Origin: Tamarix chinensis
Lineage: Eukaryota; Streptophyta; Magnoliopsida; Caryophyllales; Tamaricaceae
DNA length: 64,000 nt
Assembly: GCA_030549775.1 (NCBI GenBank)
Contig: CM060177.1
Coordinates: forward strand, 94,298,236 to 94,362,235
Direction of reading: 5' to 3'
Made by a program: the position numbers and the translations under genes. This document shows positions 36,591-47,600 of the stretch, piece by piece (the stretch's first letter is position 1; each line of letters starts with the position of its first letter). Under the pieces are notes generated by a model. The model searched no databases, had not been told where the DNA came from, and saw nothing but the letters and a program-made list of their open reading frames with translations.

Positions 36591-37225
36591 GGTCGCTAAA
36601 CTCAACGTAAATAAAAGATTAGAATATGGCATATCTAAATGAAAGACTTGGAATCAGTAGTTATCTAACTTTCTTCTGTTTGTGCATGTATGATTTGCTT
36701 ATGAGAATTCTTGTATTATGTGTAATCCTACTTGACTGTACAGTTACTTTACTTAGTACGTAGCATACTGATCATTCGTTTCATGGGTGTTGCTCAATCC
36801 AACGAGTAGATGACCCAGATGTTTGTGTGTAGGTCGATGAGGACCACGTTGATGACTTTGTAGCTTTTGATGATATAAATGTGGAGGAGTGATTCATTTA
36901 TATCAGGGTTGGGCATAGAGTCATGTTATTTGGTTGATAGTTTTACCTGGATACCTTTTTGGATTCTTATTTACATGGGATCCTTTTTTGTTATAATTTG
37001 ATATTGTAATCGGAGTTAATCTCCAAAACACTTATTTGATGTATAAAAATTTGTCTCATCCCTTTCTAATCATGTTTTGAATTTCTAATCATTTTGCCTT
37101 ATGATTGACATAAGGATGGTAGGGTAAGCCAGACTTATATCAATTACGGAGGTAACATCCAAATATTTGATTACACGCTTCCTCTTAAAATGAAATTTTT
37201 TAGTAGTAAATTTAGGGGTGTTACA

Positions 37226-38442
37226 TAATATCCCTCTTATAGGGTCATTTATACCTACCTATAGGGAACTCTATAGGGTGCCCTCCAGTTATAGGTTATG
37301 TCATCACATCAGTATCTATCATGTGAGGGTTGATTGTGATTCTAAGGAGGTTTTTAGCTTGTTTCCTTTTCTAAAGGATGCCTCCTCAATATCTTTTAAC
37401 TTTTTATATCAAAGCTAGTGCCAATCTTATAGAGCTATTTATTAGTTGTTCAATATCTTATGGGCATAAATAAAATAATAATGCAATGGACGTGTTTAAA
37501 TACACTTTGCAATTAAACTTTTTAAGCTTATGCCATCTGTAAACTAGATCTTATTGCATCCTTAGATTATAATGGATTAGAAAACAATGCAATAATTAGG
37601 GGGATCATGCATCAATTTCAACATCAACTTTTTTACACAATCATATTAATTATAATAAACTTAATATTAAATATTTAAATAAAGTAACCAGTCAGTTATA
37701 ATTTACAAGAGTTAACAATCAATGATATAAATTTGAAAGACCGTGTTATTTTAGGTTTTATTGGAATGAAGAACTTTACAAATAATGGAATTTAAAAAGT
37801 AATTTACTATTAAAATTTTACCATTATAAATCCATCATTTGGATAAAGAATTTGAATAGTGTTTTTAAATTTTCTTATTGAAATATTTTTAAACATGAAA
37901 TCTGAATAAGGCATATATATATATATATGTTTATTTATATTTACCTATAAAACTATATAAACACATTATAACCTTATTTAAGGATTTTATATGGTGGAGT
38001 TTTAACGTGAACGTTAAACTTTTAACAATTATCTAAAATATCTTTTAGATTACTCAAATAAAGTATTTAAGTTAAAGAAATTTATATTTATTTTAAAATA
38101 AATTTATTGTTAGAAGTCTTTTATATAATATTTAGTAGCCCGTTTGGTAAATGATAACATGAATTTAGGGATAAAACGTTGAGAATAAGAATGAGAACAA
38201 ATGATTGAAAATTGATTTAGAGAAAAAATCGAGAATAAATGATTGAAAATTGATTTAGGAAAACAATTTCTATGTTTGATAGTTGAGAAGAGAAGGAAGA
38301 AAATAATCAATTTACGGCTATAGGTAGCTACTCTGAAGTGCTTTCAAGATCAATGACTGATCCCACAAATCAACACGAGTCCTTCGAAGCATACTTTTTT
38401 ATTGATTCATACGTATCTCAGAGAAATTACTATGAGCTCATT
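37226..38442. other. No gene seen; AT-rich spacer with a possible small MITE
   Basis: No coding signal. At 38139 the sequence GTAGCCCGTTTGGTAAATGA resembles the start of plant hAT-type MITEs (GCCCGTTTGG). Within it, 38193-38221 and 38231-38259 are direct copies 38 bp apart (AAATGATTGAAAATTGATTTAG). A matching far terminus was not found. Confidence 0.35.
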
Positions 38443-41400
38443 TGTAACACCTCGCAAATTAGGGCTAATATGTGTGAAAAATCATGTGTTTAATGATGAT
38501 TGGTGGTGTTTGATCTTGTTTTGGAATTGTACTTTGGGTTTGATTTGCAAATAATTTGAAAAATTTTAGAAAAGAGGAAGAAAATGGTTTTCTAGCACAC
38601 CAGCCAACTGGTTATATAAACCAATTGATTGGTTTGTCATTTTCAGTTAGGTTTTTGGTTTAGGATAATTAGTTGACTGGTGGAACCTATCGATTGGTAT
38701 GCCATGCCAATTGACTGGTTTGTTTGACTTAAGTAAATTTTGAATTCAAATATTGATAAAAAAAATATTCTATTAATATTGTATATCGGTAATAAGCTCT
38801 ATACCATTTTCTAAATCATATTTAGTGATTTGTGGCTATAAATCAAGATTTTCCTACATCGATTGGATTTTAGGACAAAATTCATCAAAAAGGTGGTTGA
38901 TAACCTTGTCCTCTTCTTCTTCTTTAATTCACCTTTTCTTCCATGCACCACTAGAACAGATAATTCATCCATTGTAGCCTCACATGATCTTCTATTCTTC
39001 TTTCTCTCTCATTTTCCTTTTTCTTTTCCTTTCCAGTGCTTCTAATTTTCTATGCTGCATTACCCTGGAACACCTTAGATGTCACCATTTTGATTATGGA
39101 AGAAATCAACCCTATTTACTTGAGAATTTCACCTAAAGATGCTCACTTTCAAGCAAGATAATTAGGGTTTGGATGTTATATATCCCTCCTTTTCTTTTTC
39201 CATTAGATCAAGGTTGTACTAGCAACCATAGCCTCTACTTTCCTCATCTTCTCTTAACAACCGAGACCTTACCTTTCTCCTCTCTCCCCTCTCCACTCTC
39301 CACTTGACAAGTTTTCTCTTTCTGCATTTAGCTTCTAATCTTTTTTATCTCTTCTAATCCTTCATCTAGCTCTTTCTTGTTGTACTCTTAGGCAAGGCAA
39401 TGTTATATTTAGGAAATGATTAAGAGCTAATCCTTTCCTTAGTGTTCTTATATGGTAAAGTTTGAGTTTTTTGATTTTCTTAACCTTTTGTTGGGTTTCT
39501 AATTATAAGATTTTTACTCGGTTTTAATCTCTTCTTTTAGGTTGTTCAAGGTTTGAGAATTTTTCATCTAAGGATATTATTCCCATATGGTTTATTTTTG
39601 GCTAAGCTTCACTTGATGCAAGGCATTATTGCCTTGTGGTGTGGAGTGACTAAGCATGTGGGTTGGTGTACGTTTTGGAAATTCTCATTTTTACACGTGA
39701 ACATGTATGATAATAGCAGGGCTTGTGTGAACCATGCATTGGGTTTTGTTATTTTGGAAAAATATGAGTTTGTGCATTTATCTTAACGATTAATTAAAAT
39801 TCTACCATGATTTAGTTGTTAAACATGACTGATCTTAGTTTTGAAAGTGTCAAGTGATATGGATATGGTATGATTGTTAGTTTAGGCCTAATTTTGTGTA
39901 TGAAAATGCATGTGTAGAGTATTATGCAGAAACCAATCAAATAGTTTGGCCAAATTGATCAACTGGTCCCTAGAATAGTTGAACGGTTAGTCGAATCAAT
40001 GGTTCGGGTTGCTTGTGGTATTATTTTACTAGGTCTCAGCTTGAACCCATTGATTATTTTAACTGGATTGATCAATTGATCTCCACAACAATCGATTGAT
40101 TAGGCAAAATTGATTAACTAGTCTATAGAAGTGATCGACTGGTTTTGGCCATAATGCTTTATTTGATTTGTTTCGACCTTGTGAGAGTTTGGGATTTGAT
40201 ATTAAGTTATGATATAGTTCTTGGATCATGAAAATCCACTTTTTGACATGAATTAATTAACTCAATTGATAGATTAGATTAGTTAGGTATTGATGATATC
40301 ATCACTAGGTACCCCTTGATCTCGATGGGTTATGATGGGTAACTTGGAATAATTATGTGGTCATCGTTGGCTTAGTATGTTATGTGGTCCTTGTTTGGTA
40401 TATGATTTAGTAAATAAAACAACCACCACTTAAAGTATAACATCATGGAGTACTATATGGAACTAGATCATTTAATTCTCGATTAGCTACTGATGGTTAG
40501 TCTATCTTTGGGTTTTTTACTACCTTTGAGTGTCTTCAAGAGGAATTCTACTTGATCCTGGCGCCTTTCCTACACTAGACACTGATAATGTATTAGAGAG
40601 TATTAATATTAAAGGGTGTGGTCACTTAGGTGGTTTATCTGGCTTCAATTGAATTTTGTGTTCATTAGTGATCTCTTGGCTTTGGTGGAACTTATGTCGT
40701 TTGTTTTAACTTCCATAGATATTGATAGACCACAAGGGATTATCTAAATCATTGCTCATATAAATAAATATAAATAAATGACTATATAACATTGTTATCA
40801 AGGATCCCTACAATTTGTGGTAAACATGACCGACCATGAAATTCCCATGCTTGGTGTGAAATATGATTTTTCCATAATCTTCAGATCTATCTTTGAGCAT
40901 GATGCCATCTACTTCCATATGCTTGTACAGGGTACCACATTGAGGATATAATGATAATAATGCAAGCAAGTTCACATGTTAATACATAAGCATGAAAATG
41001 TGTGCTAATATGACTTGTGTGCCGATTATGATCATACATGCATCACAAATTCCATGATTAGGTGACTTTACTTACTCAGTACTTAGCATATTAATATACC
41101 CGTTTGATTGGTCACCTACTCAATCCCATAAGTAAAGAACTTTATGTAGGTAGTTGACAGTGACCAGTAGCTAACCAATTTTATGTATTGGGCATGGGGT
41201 GAGCAAGCGTGGATGTTTTGGTGGCGATCTTTGAGAGATTTAAACTTTTATTATTTTGCACTATTTTGGTCCTACATTTTTTTTTGTGTATTTTCATTTG
41301 CAGTATATGTCACCCGATAAGGTTTTAGTTTTATAAACCCTAACTCTTATCATCTTTTACAGTATATGTTTTACACACTATTTCTTGTATTTAGTTGGTT

Positions 41401-41562
41401 GGATGATTAGCCTTGCATTTAGTATGAGACGGAAGGTGAGACATCTATTTAATGTTAAGTACGATGGTAACACCCTATTTTTCTTAAAAGTATTTTTATA
41501 TTTTTGCTTCCACGATCATTTTAAAAGTGAAAAATTTTGATAGTAAAAAACGGGGTGTTACA
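38443..41562 (+). mobile_element. E7: divergent long LTR-like element
   Basis: Starts TGTAACACCTCGCAAATT at 38443 and ends AAAAAACGGGGTGTTACA at 41562, 3,120 bp. Flanks TCATT and ACTAT do not match, so the target duplication has decayed or the edges are slightly off. It has the terminal stem-loop (41466-41562: GGTAACACCCTATTTTTC paired with GATAGTAAAAAACGGGGTGTTAC) and the TACTCAGTA..GTAGGTAGTTGACAGTGACC tail, related to TACTCAGTA..GTAGGTCGATGA in E0, E1 and E6. It lacks a clear CCAC..GTGG block and instead has dispersed AAYTGATYRACTGGT words. Confidence 0.65.
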
Positions 41563-42540
41563 ACTATCCTTAAATTAATTCAAGTCAATTACACTTAATT
41601 ATACAATTCTTTAATGGTAAGTTTTCCAAAAAGAAGCTAGACTTTGTTGATATATATAGTCTTATCAATCATTTCAAACATCTACTATCTGCTCCTAATT
41701 TAGAGTATTACATTACCCCTTATCCATATTCTCCCATCCTTATCGTCAAATACCAAATGACCTTTTAATGTATTTGGTTTTGTATTCAAACAATTCATGA
41801 AAATTTGCAATATACATACGTGTATAATGATTTAGAGCCAATAGATTGAGGGATTATTAGGGTAGCTAAAGGGAATTATTTAAAATAATAATTGATTATT
41901 TGAGTATCAAAGTGGAGAAAAAGTGGGAGGAATAAAAATTTTCATTAGTTGCATAAGAAAAAGAGAAGAGACGGATGAGCGAGTGAAATATGTAAATAAA
42001 ATTAAAATATTAAATTAATATAGCTAAAGTTAGTAATGTGTGTAAAATATGTTGAAATTTGTGTAACTAATCTAAGATAACTATCATTAAAGTAATATGT
42101 GAGTAGCTTAATGCTCCATTTGATTCATAGACAATTTTAAAGAAAAAAATAAAGAAAAAAATAATTTTTTATATTTGGTTTACGTAAGATAGAAAAATAA
42201 AAAATAAATAAAGAATAAAATTACTAAATATTAACTATTTTATTTTTAAATTTTTTTTAAAAGAAAGTATTTTATTTTTATTTAATTTTTCTAAAAAATT
42301 AAATAGAGTCTAAGTGTTTTTTTTTTCCTTTTATTTGAAAAAAATTATTAGTTAAACTAGTAGTAATCGTTGAACATGATATCAAACAGTTTTTCTTTAA
42401 CGAACTGGTAAATGGTAATAGTAATACCAAATTAGCGTGTACCCGAGCTGACCAAACAAAATTGCTGTTTTCTGCTGGTTATGCCTGTAGATATTTTATG
42501 CACATTATAGCCAGAAAAATTCGATAACAAGGAGTCTAAC
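41563..42540. other. Upstream intergenic DNA of the SPP gene with a MITE-like stretch
   Basis: Very AT-rich. From 42110 (AATGCTCCATTTGATTCA) to about 42312 (AAATAGAGTCTAAGTG) the sequence looks like a short plant MITE with imperfect ends. No open frame of interest. The promoter of the SPP gene must lie at the right end, but I see no decisive TATA box. Confidence 0.4.
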
Positions 42541-42559
42541 ATCAGCTACTAACCAATCA

Positions 42560-43130
42560 TTGTGTTCCTCGTCCCTCCATTTCATGTTTTCATTTTTCAG
42601 TTTCCTTTGTTGTTTCTCTCCGAAGGGGTAAGGTACCCAAACCAGTAACCATTTGCACTCAGTTTTCAACGTCTCAGCGTTATCTTATCATCACTTGCCG
42701 CAACGTCTCGTGTGTTTCCCACTGGTTGCAGACTTGCAGGGAGGTTTCTGTAGGCTGTCGCTACTGACGGTGCCAACGTCCTGCCGTTTATCTTGCCTAC
42801 ACGTTTTCCAGCGGTAATACTCTCCTACTCACGCTTTTTGTATCCGCGTTTCATCAGATTTCTTAGATTGTGGAATTAGGTATCTCATTTAGTAATCCTG
42901 TGCATGCGATTGATGAATACATGAATTCATCGAAATCAATTTATTCAAGAATTCATTTCTTTCATTTATGTAGGCCAGTCAAATAGGCTGATTGATAGAT
43001 TGAAGTTCCATGAGAATTTGTCAGAGGTTGCTTCTGAATTGAGAAATATCACCTCTCAATTGTAGCATAGGTTGCAAGAAAGGAGGTGTGAAGTTATCTT
43101 CAAATTCGGTGCGAAGTGAGGCAAGAGAGA
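42560..43130 (+). promoter_or_regulatory. 5' leader of SPP with a leader intron and a short upstream ORF
   Basis: The start of transcription is not visible. A leader intron is plausible at 42814-42973 (GCG|GTAATA to TATGTAG|GCC). In the second leader exon, ATG at 43010 opens a 10-codon upstream ORF ending TGA at 43040-43042 (MRICQRLLLN), out of frame with the main start. An in-frame TGA at 43089-43091 supports 43131 as the first usable start. The -3 base before that ATG is A, a good context. The uORF could lower translation of SPP if the leader is transcribed as drawn. Confidence 0.45.
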
Positions 43131-44661
43131 ATGACGGCTTCCGCGGCTATAGTGACAGGAATTCCTCAAGTCAAATCGAGGAAGCTTATTGCGGAAGAGT
43201 ATTATTCGACTAATCGATTATATCTCGTGGATGCTCCTCCTTCACGAATCTCAGCAGCTTCCTCTAGATTATATACTCGGTGTCCTCCCTTAAACTTTGC
43301 TACGTACTGGTAAGATATTTCCTGGTTTGTGTTTGAGGTGGTTTAGTTTTTAGTTTTTATATATATATATATATTTTTTTTCTTTTCTTTTCAAATTCAT
43401 TTTCTTGTTAGTGTATATCTACAAGCGAAGTGTTTCAGCGCCAAGCTGCTCCGAGGATAGCAGAAGCTCCTGATTTGTCATTAGTTTACTACTTCTTTGT
43501 TGTTCTGGAAATTCATCTCTTTTAATTTGGATGACAGTTGGTCACATGATGGTCGTATGACTCGCATTCGTGCGCTGAGATCCCGTAAGGATGGTGCACG
43601 GAAGCAACGAGCTATTGTTGCTAGTGATGGAGCATTACAATCTAAAGCAACCCAAGCAGGTGATAACCAGAGAAAGTGTTGTCTGCGCACCTTCCAGCAA
43701 AGAGGCCTTTGTGCTAAGAGATTTACTGCAAGATTTTCGAGCGACAGGGCTTTTTTTCATTTGTCAGAGAATAAGCTAAGAAATAAGTTTGTAAGTTTTT
43801 GGATGATTTAACCTATAGTTGGAGGTTTAGTTTATTCAGCTGCTTTGACTTGCTAAAGTTATATGATATGAATTTCTGCATGATAATCATGCGTGGATGT
43901 TCAAGCTCCATGTCTGTACCCGCATAATTTTTGTTTTCTTTTCAGATAAATTTGAGAACACTTTGACGATTTAATGAGCAATTGCCTAATGCTCCTAATC
44001 TTGTTCTCTCTCTCTCTCTCTCTCTCTTTTGGGTGAAATAGTCCCATTTATTTATGCTATGTTCATAGAATTTTGTTGTAATTACATGGCGATGTTATTT
44101 TGGCATGAAACCTAATTTTGTCAGACTGAGTTCATTATGGTCCAATTATTGTTTGAGTTTGGCTTCCTTGCTTTATAGCCATATTTTGTTTCTATATCAT
44201 AGGATATTCCTTGAAATTGGGTTTAAATATGTTACGAACAATTTTCTCATTCCTGTCTTGTGTGTATTTGACACCTATGTGTTTTGTTTGTGGTTTGTTA
44301 TCCTCTATGTGATAATTCAATATACGTGGTTGTATTTCTTGCTCTTTTTTGAGTGGTATTGATGGCGAGGCATTCCAAATTTTGATACTTCTGAGATATC
44401 AGTATTGTGTATGATCTCCTAGGTGAAGCAGTACCATATTCAGTGTGCAGCAGTAGGTCCTGATGAACCGCATGCTGTGAGTACGTCCTGTCCAGATGGT
44501 ACTTTGGAGAAACAAGGTGTGGATTTCTTTGACCCTGAACTAAGAAGGGAGATAGGGGGCTTTTTGAATTCCGAACTACCTTCTCATCCAAAGTTATACC
44601 GAGGACAGTTGAAGAATGGACTGCGGTACATTATTTTACCCAACAAAGTTCCACCAAACAG
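43131..44661 (+). CDS. SPP: SPP exons 1-3: transit peptide and N-terminal linker
   Basis: Exons 43131-43309, 43538-43790 and 44423-44661 encode residues 1 to about 224. Residues 1-140 are rich in Ser, Arg, Ala and Lys with few acids, as expected for a chloroplast transit peptide, and are poorly conserved. Conservation starts near residue 152 (VGPDEPHA) and becomes strong at ELPSHPKLYRGQLKNGLRYI and LPNKVPPNR. Exon 1 ends after two bases of a codon and exon 2 supplies the third (TG|T, Cys 60), which fixes the acceptor at 43537. Splicing between exons 1 and 2 is the least certain junction because the region cannot be checked by conservation. Confidence 0.8.
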
Positions 44662-47600
44662 GTAATCTTCAACTTTGAGCATGAGATATTTTTGTTTTAC
44701 TAGGGTCAATGACTCAACTATTCGAACATGCCTAGAATTTATACGGCATATTTTCATAAAAATTGTTTAATTTTTTATCAGTTGCTTATAAGTTTTATCT
44801 ATTATGCGACAAGTATAATCCAGTTAGAAACCTCTGTGATGGTTAGCTGAAGTCTGAGAAAAAGTAAAAAATCCTTGTGGGAAATGGGAAACCGAAATAT
44901 TACATGAGTATCTTTTAAACTTTTTTTTTTCTTTTTTGGTTATGAGACTTGGCTCTAGGTTTTTATTTTTATTTTTATTTTTCATGATCAATACCATTGG
45001 TGACAATGTTCTGTTTCCAGAAAGAACCAAGATCTCTAATTAACACAAATATCTTTGTAGCTGGATGATCATCCTTCACTAACAGGACAGAGAAATAAAA
45101 CCCTCTGGCAAGTAGTATCACTTCATTTCAGTGAACCTGTGCTGAAATATCAGAAAAGAGAATCTTCAAGAAGCACAGTGTGGGAGTCTTGTGTGCAGTG
45201 TTTTAGTAAGAAAAAGAAGGGGTGTAAATGTTACAAGTGTAAATGACACAATTAAAGCATAATAAAAAAGATACTGGAGTTTTGAGCCAATATTAGTTAC
45301 ATGTAAACTGGAGTCATCAATCTGTAGATAAAATAGTGAGCGAAAAGAGAGTTTATTTTTGGTAATTAAGTGATTTTATTAACAAGAATGGAATTATGCA
45401 CAGCCAATATTTACAGATATAGCAAGCTTAGGGACAGGTCTGTAGCCATGCTATGTGTTCCATCTGTCCATACTAATGTGTTGTCTAATAGCAGGTTTTA
45501 TATTATTGCTGTAACTCACAAATGTTTCTGCTATAATCTGTCCGATTATGCTTCTTGGGTGCCATTGTGTCTGTTGGAAGGTGAACAAATTTCTTTGTAT
45601 CTATGTATGATAGAGGAGTCCAGTAAACGGAGTTCTCCATACTATCTTTTTACCATGCTCGTTAGTCAGCTTAATCATCCAAAGTAAGCATTCTGGCCAG
45701 TCACTAAACCTTTCCCCTGTGTTCATCCACTGTGGCTGACTATTTCGTTTTCTCTTCACCACTATACAATGCACTTGCAGATCAGATACAATGAGTTATC
45801 AATTATACCCCAGCAATGGAGTCACGTCTTAACTGCCAGTGCACTGTGGCACATGAGTGAGCCTGCATATAAATTTTTGCTTTCCTGTCTGGCATGCTTC
45901 CAGATTAAGTTATGCCAAGGTACTGAGGGAGGAATCTTTCTGAGTTTGCCATGTACTAAGCCAACTGGAAGCTTTCCAGATCCGATACCTTGCTGATAGA
46001 CACTTTCTAATTTGTCTCTTGTTCTCAGGATGTGTTTAAACATCCATGAATGCGCAGCCTTAATTTCCGCCTGCCAATTTCCTTCCCTTTAATGTATCTT
46101 TCATGCATCCCTTCGACCCACAAGCTTTCATTAAGAGGAATAATTTTATTGTACCTTACTGCAACATAGTTCCTTCAACCGACTCCACCTGACATCTACT
46201 GCTGAGCCAGTAGCCTCATTACAAATTTTTCTATGTAAGACATGATTCAGAGCATCAGTAAACCCTAGCAGTCATTAACCAAGCCTTGATGACTTGTTGG
46301 CAAGCTTTAAAGAACCGATAGGAACCAATTTATGATCCCTCTACACAATTTGCCTCTCATCACACATTCCCTTCTTTGTGAAATTATATAATTTTTCAGT
46401 TTCTAACTTGAATTATGTCCTTATTAGGCCACTTCTCTAACAACATATTTTGAAGAGATGAAATTTACTGAAAGAGAGAAATGTTTTCCTTAAGCACTTC
46501 ATATTCTTCTGCTTTTATTTCATGCTTTGTCAGAAGCAGAGCTGCGTATGCCCTGGCAAATCACTGCATGCATAAGAGTAGCTTGGCAGTATTTATTGGG
46601 ATAATTGACCTGTGTCTGTTCGCTATGAAGAGTTGCAAATATCTGATGCAACTGGATCCAAACTTTTGTTCAGCATTAACCATATTGCTCCTTGCAACAG
46701 AAAAAGTTCCAGTCATAGGTTTTCAGATGGGAAATATTAGACTGCATTTCTGAACTTTTTTGCTACATAGACGCTGAAGGATTGTCTTAATGCAATTGGA
46801 TGCCCTTATGGTCTTTGAAACTTGTTTTCTTAACCGATGCAATTGGAGGTGCTGCTTCAATTCTGATTTCAACTGTGGACCTGATTCCTATATTTATACA
46901 TTTTAATGCATAGTGAGGTATCATCACACGCAAAAGTCATATTTTAATCTAAATGTTGTCTTTGGAGTGAATCACATTTTAATGGGAAGTAATAGATGCC
47001 AATTTGATAGGAATGCTTTCCCATATGCTCTAAATAAAATTGACCAGACTAGTGAGAAAGAAAATGGAGAAGGAAGTATAAATGGTAAAATCTGCAATAT
47101 AAATAACAAGGTTTCAAGGACCCTGAAACTTCCCATCCAACCTCCGGTAATACCCTGTTTTCCTCACTATTATTTATGCTAATTCCTTAGACAACTGCTT
47201 CACCTTCTGTCCAATAGCTCAACCAATTTTCTAACTGAATTACTAACAGCAGAATATTCCTCCAGCCCATAGTCAATGACTCACCCTTATGACTTGTCAA
47301 AATACTAGGCCAGCTTTCTATCCTAGCAACCTGACCAGCTAGCCTTCTGGCAAGTTTATGCTTAACCGTGGGGCTATCACTCTCCTCTTCCGTGACTTGG
47401 ATAATTTTTTGTGTTTTAGTTTATTTATGACTATGTGACTTGGTTCTGACAGAAGATGCTAGAATTCTACAAGATTTGGCGATGACATTGGGAGCTGATA
47501 ATTGTACAAGAATTCTTTTGGTTATGATTGCTATTAAAGCCACATTTGTGGGCCATCAGTTGGGTGTATGTCTCCTGAAATAGAGATGATGTTTGATCCC

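Larger units (their letters stand above)
34264..37225 (+). mobile_element. E6: intact uninterrupted long LTR-like element
   Basis: Starts TGTAATACTCGGAAAATTT at 34264 and ends AAATTTAGGGGTGTTACA at 37225, 2,962 bp. TAATA flanks it at 34259-34263 and 37226-37230, a perfect 5-bp target duplication. It is the cleanest reference copy of the + group. Order: AT-rich start, pyrimidine tract (34500-35230), GC-rich GTGCAACTTCTGCACC repeats (35260-35500), CCAC..GTGG block (36180-36590), conserved tail, terminal stem-loop (37151-37225). No protein-coding region: the frame at 34588-35208 is low-complexity Pro/Ser/Leu. Confidence 0.88.

Noticed and set aside
42900..43130. An alternative upstream start for SPP using GTG at 43116
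   Set aside because: Nuclear plant genes start at ATG in nearly all cases, and ATG at 43131 follows an in-frame stop at 43089 with good context.
45822..46043. Short open frames on both strands in SPP intron 3
   Set aside because: They lie between confirmed exons, lack recognisable motifs and have no supporting splice structure.
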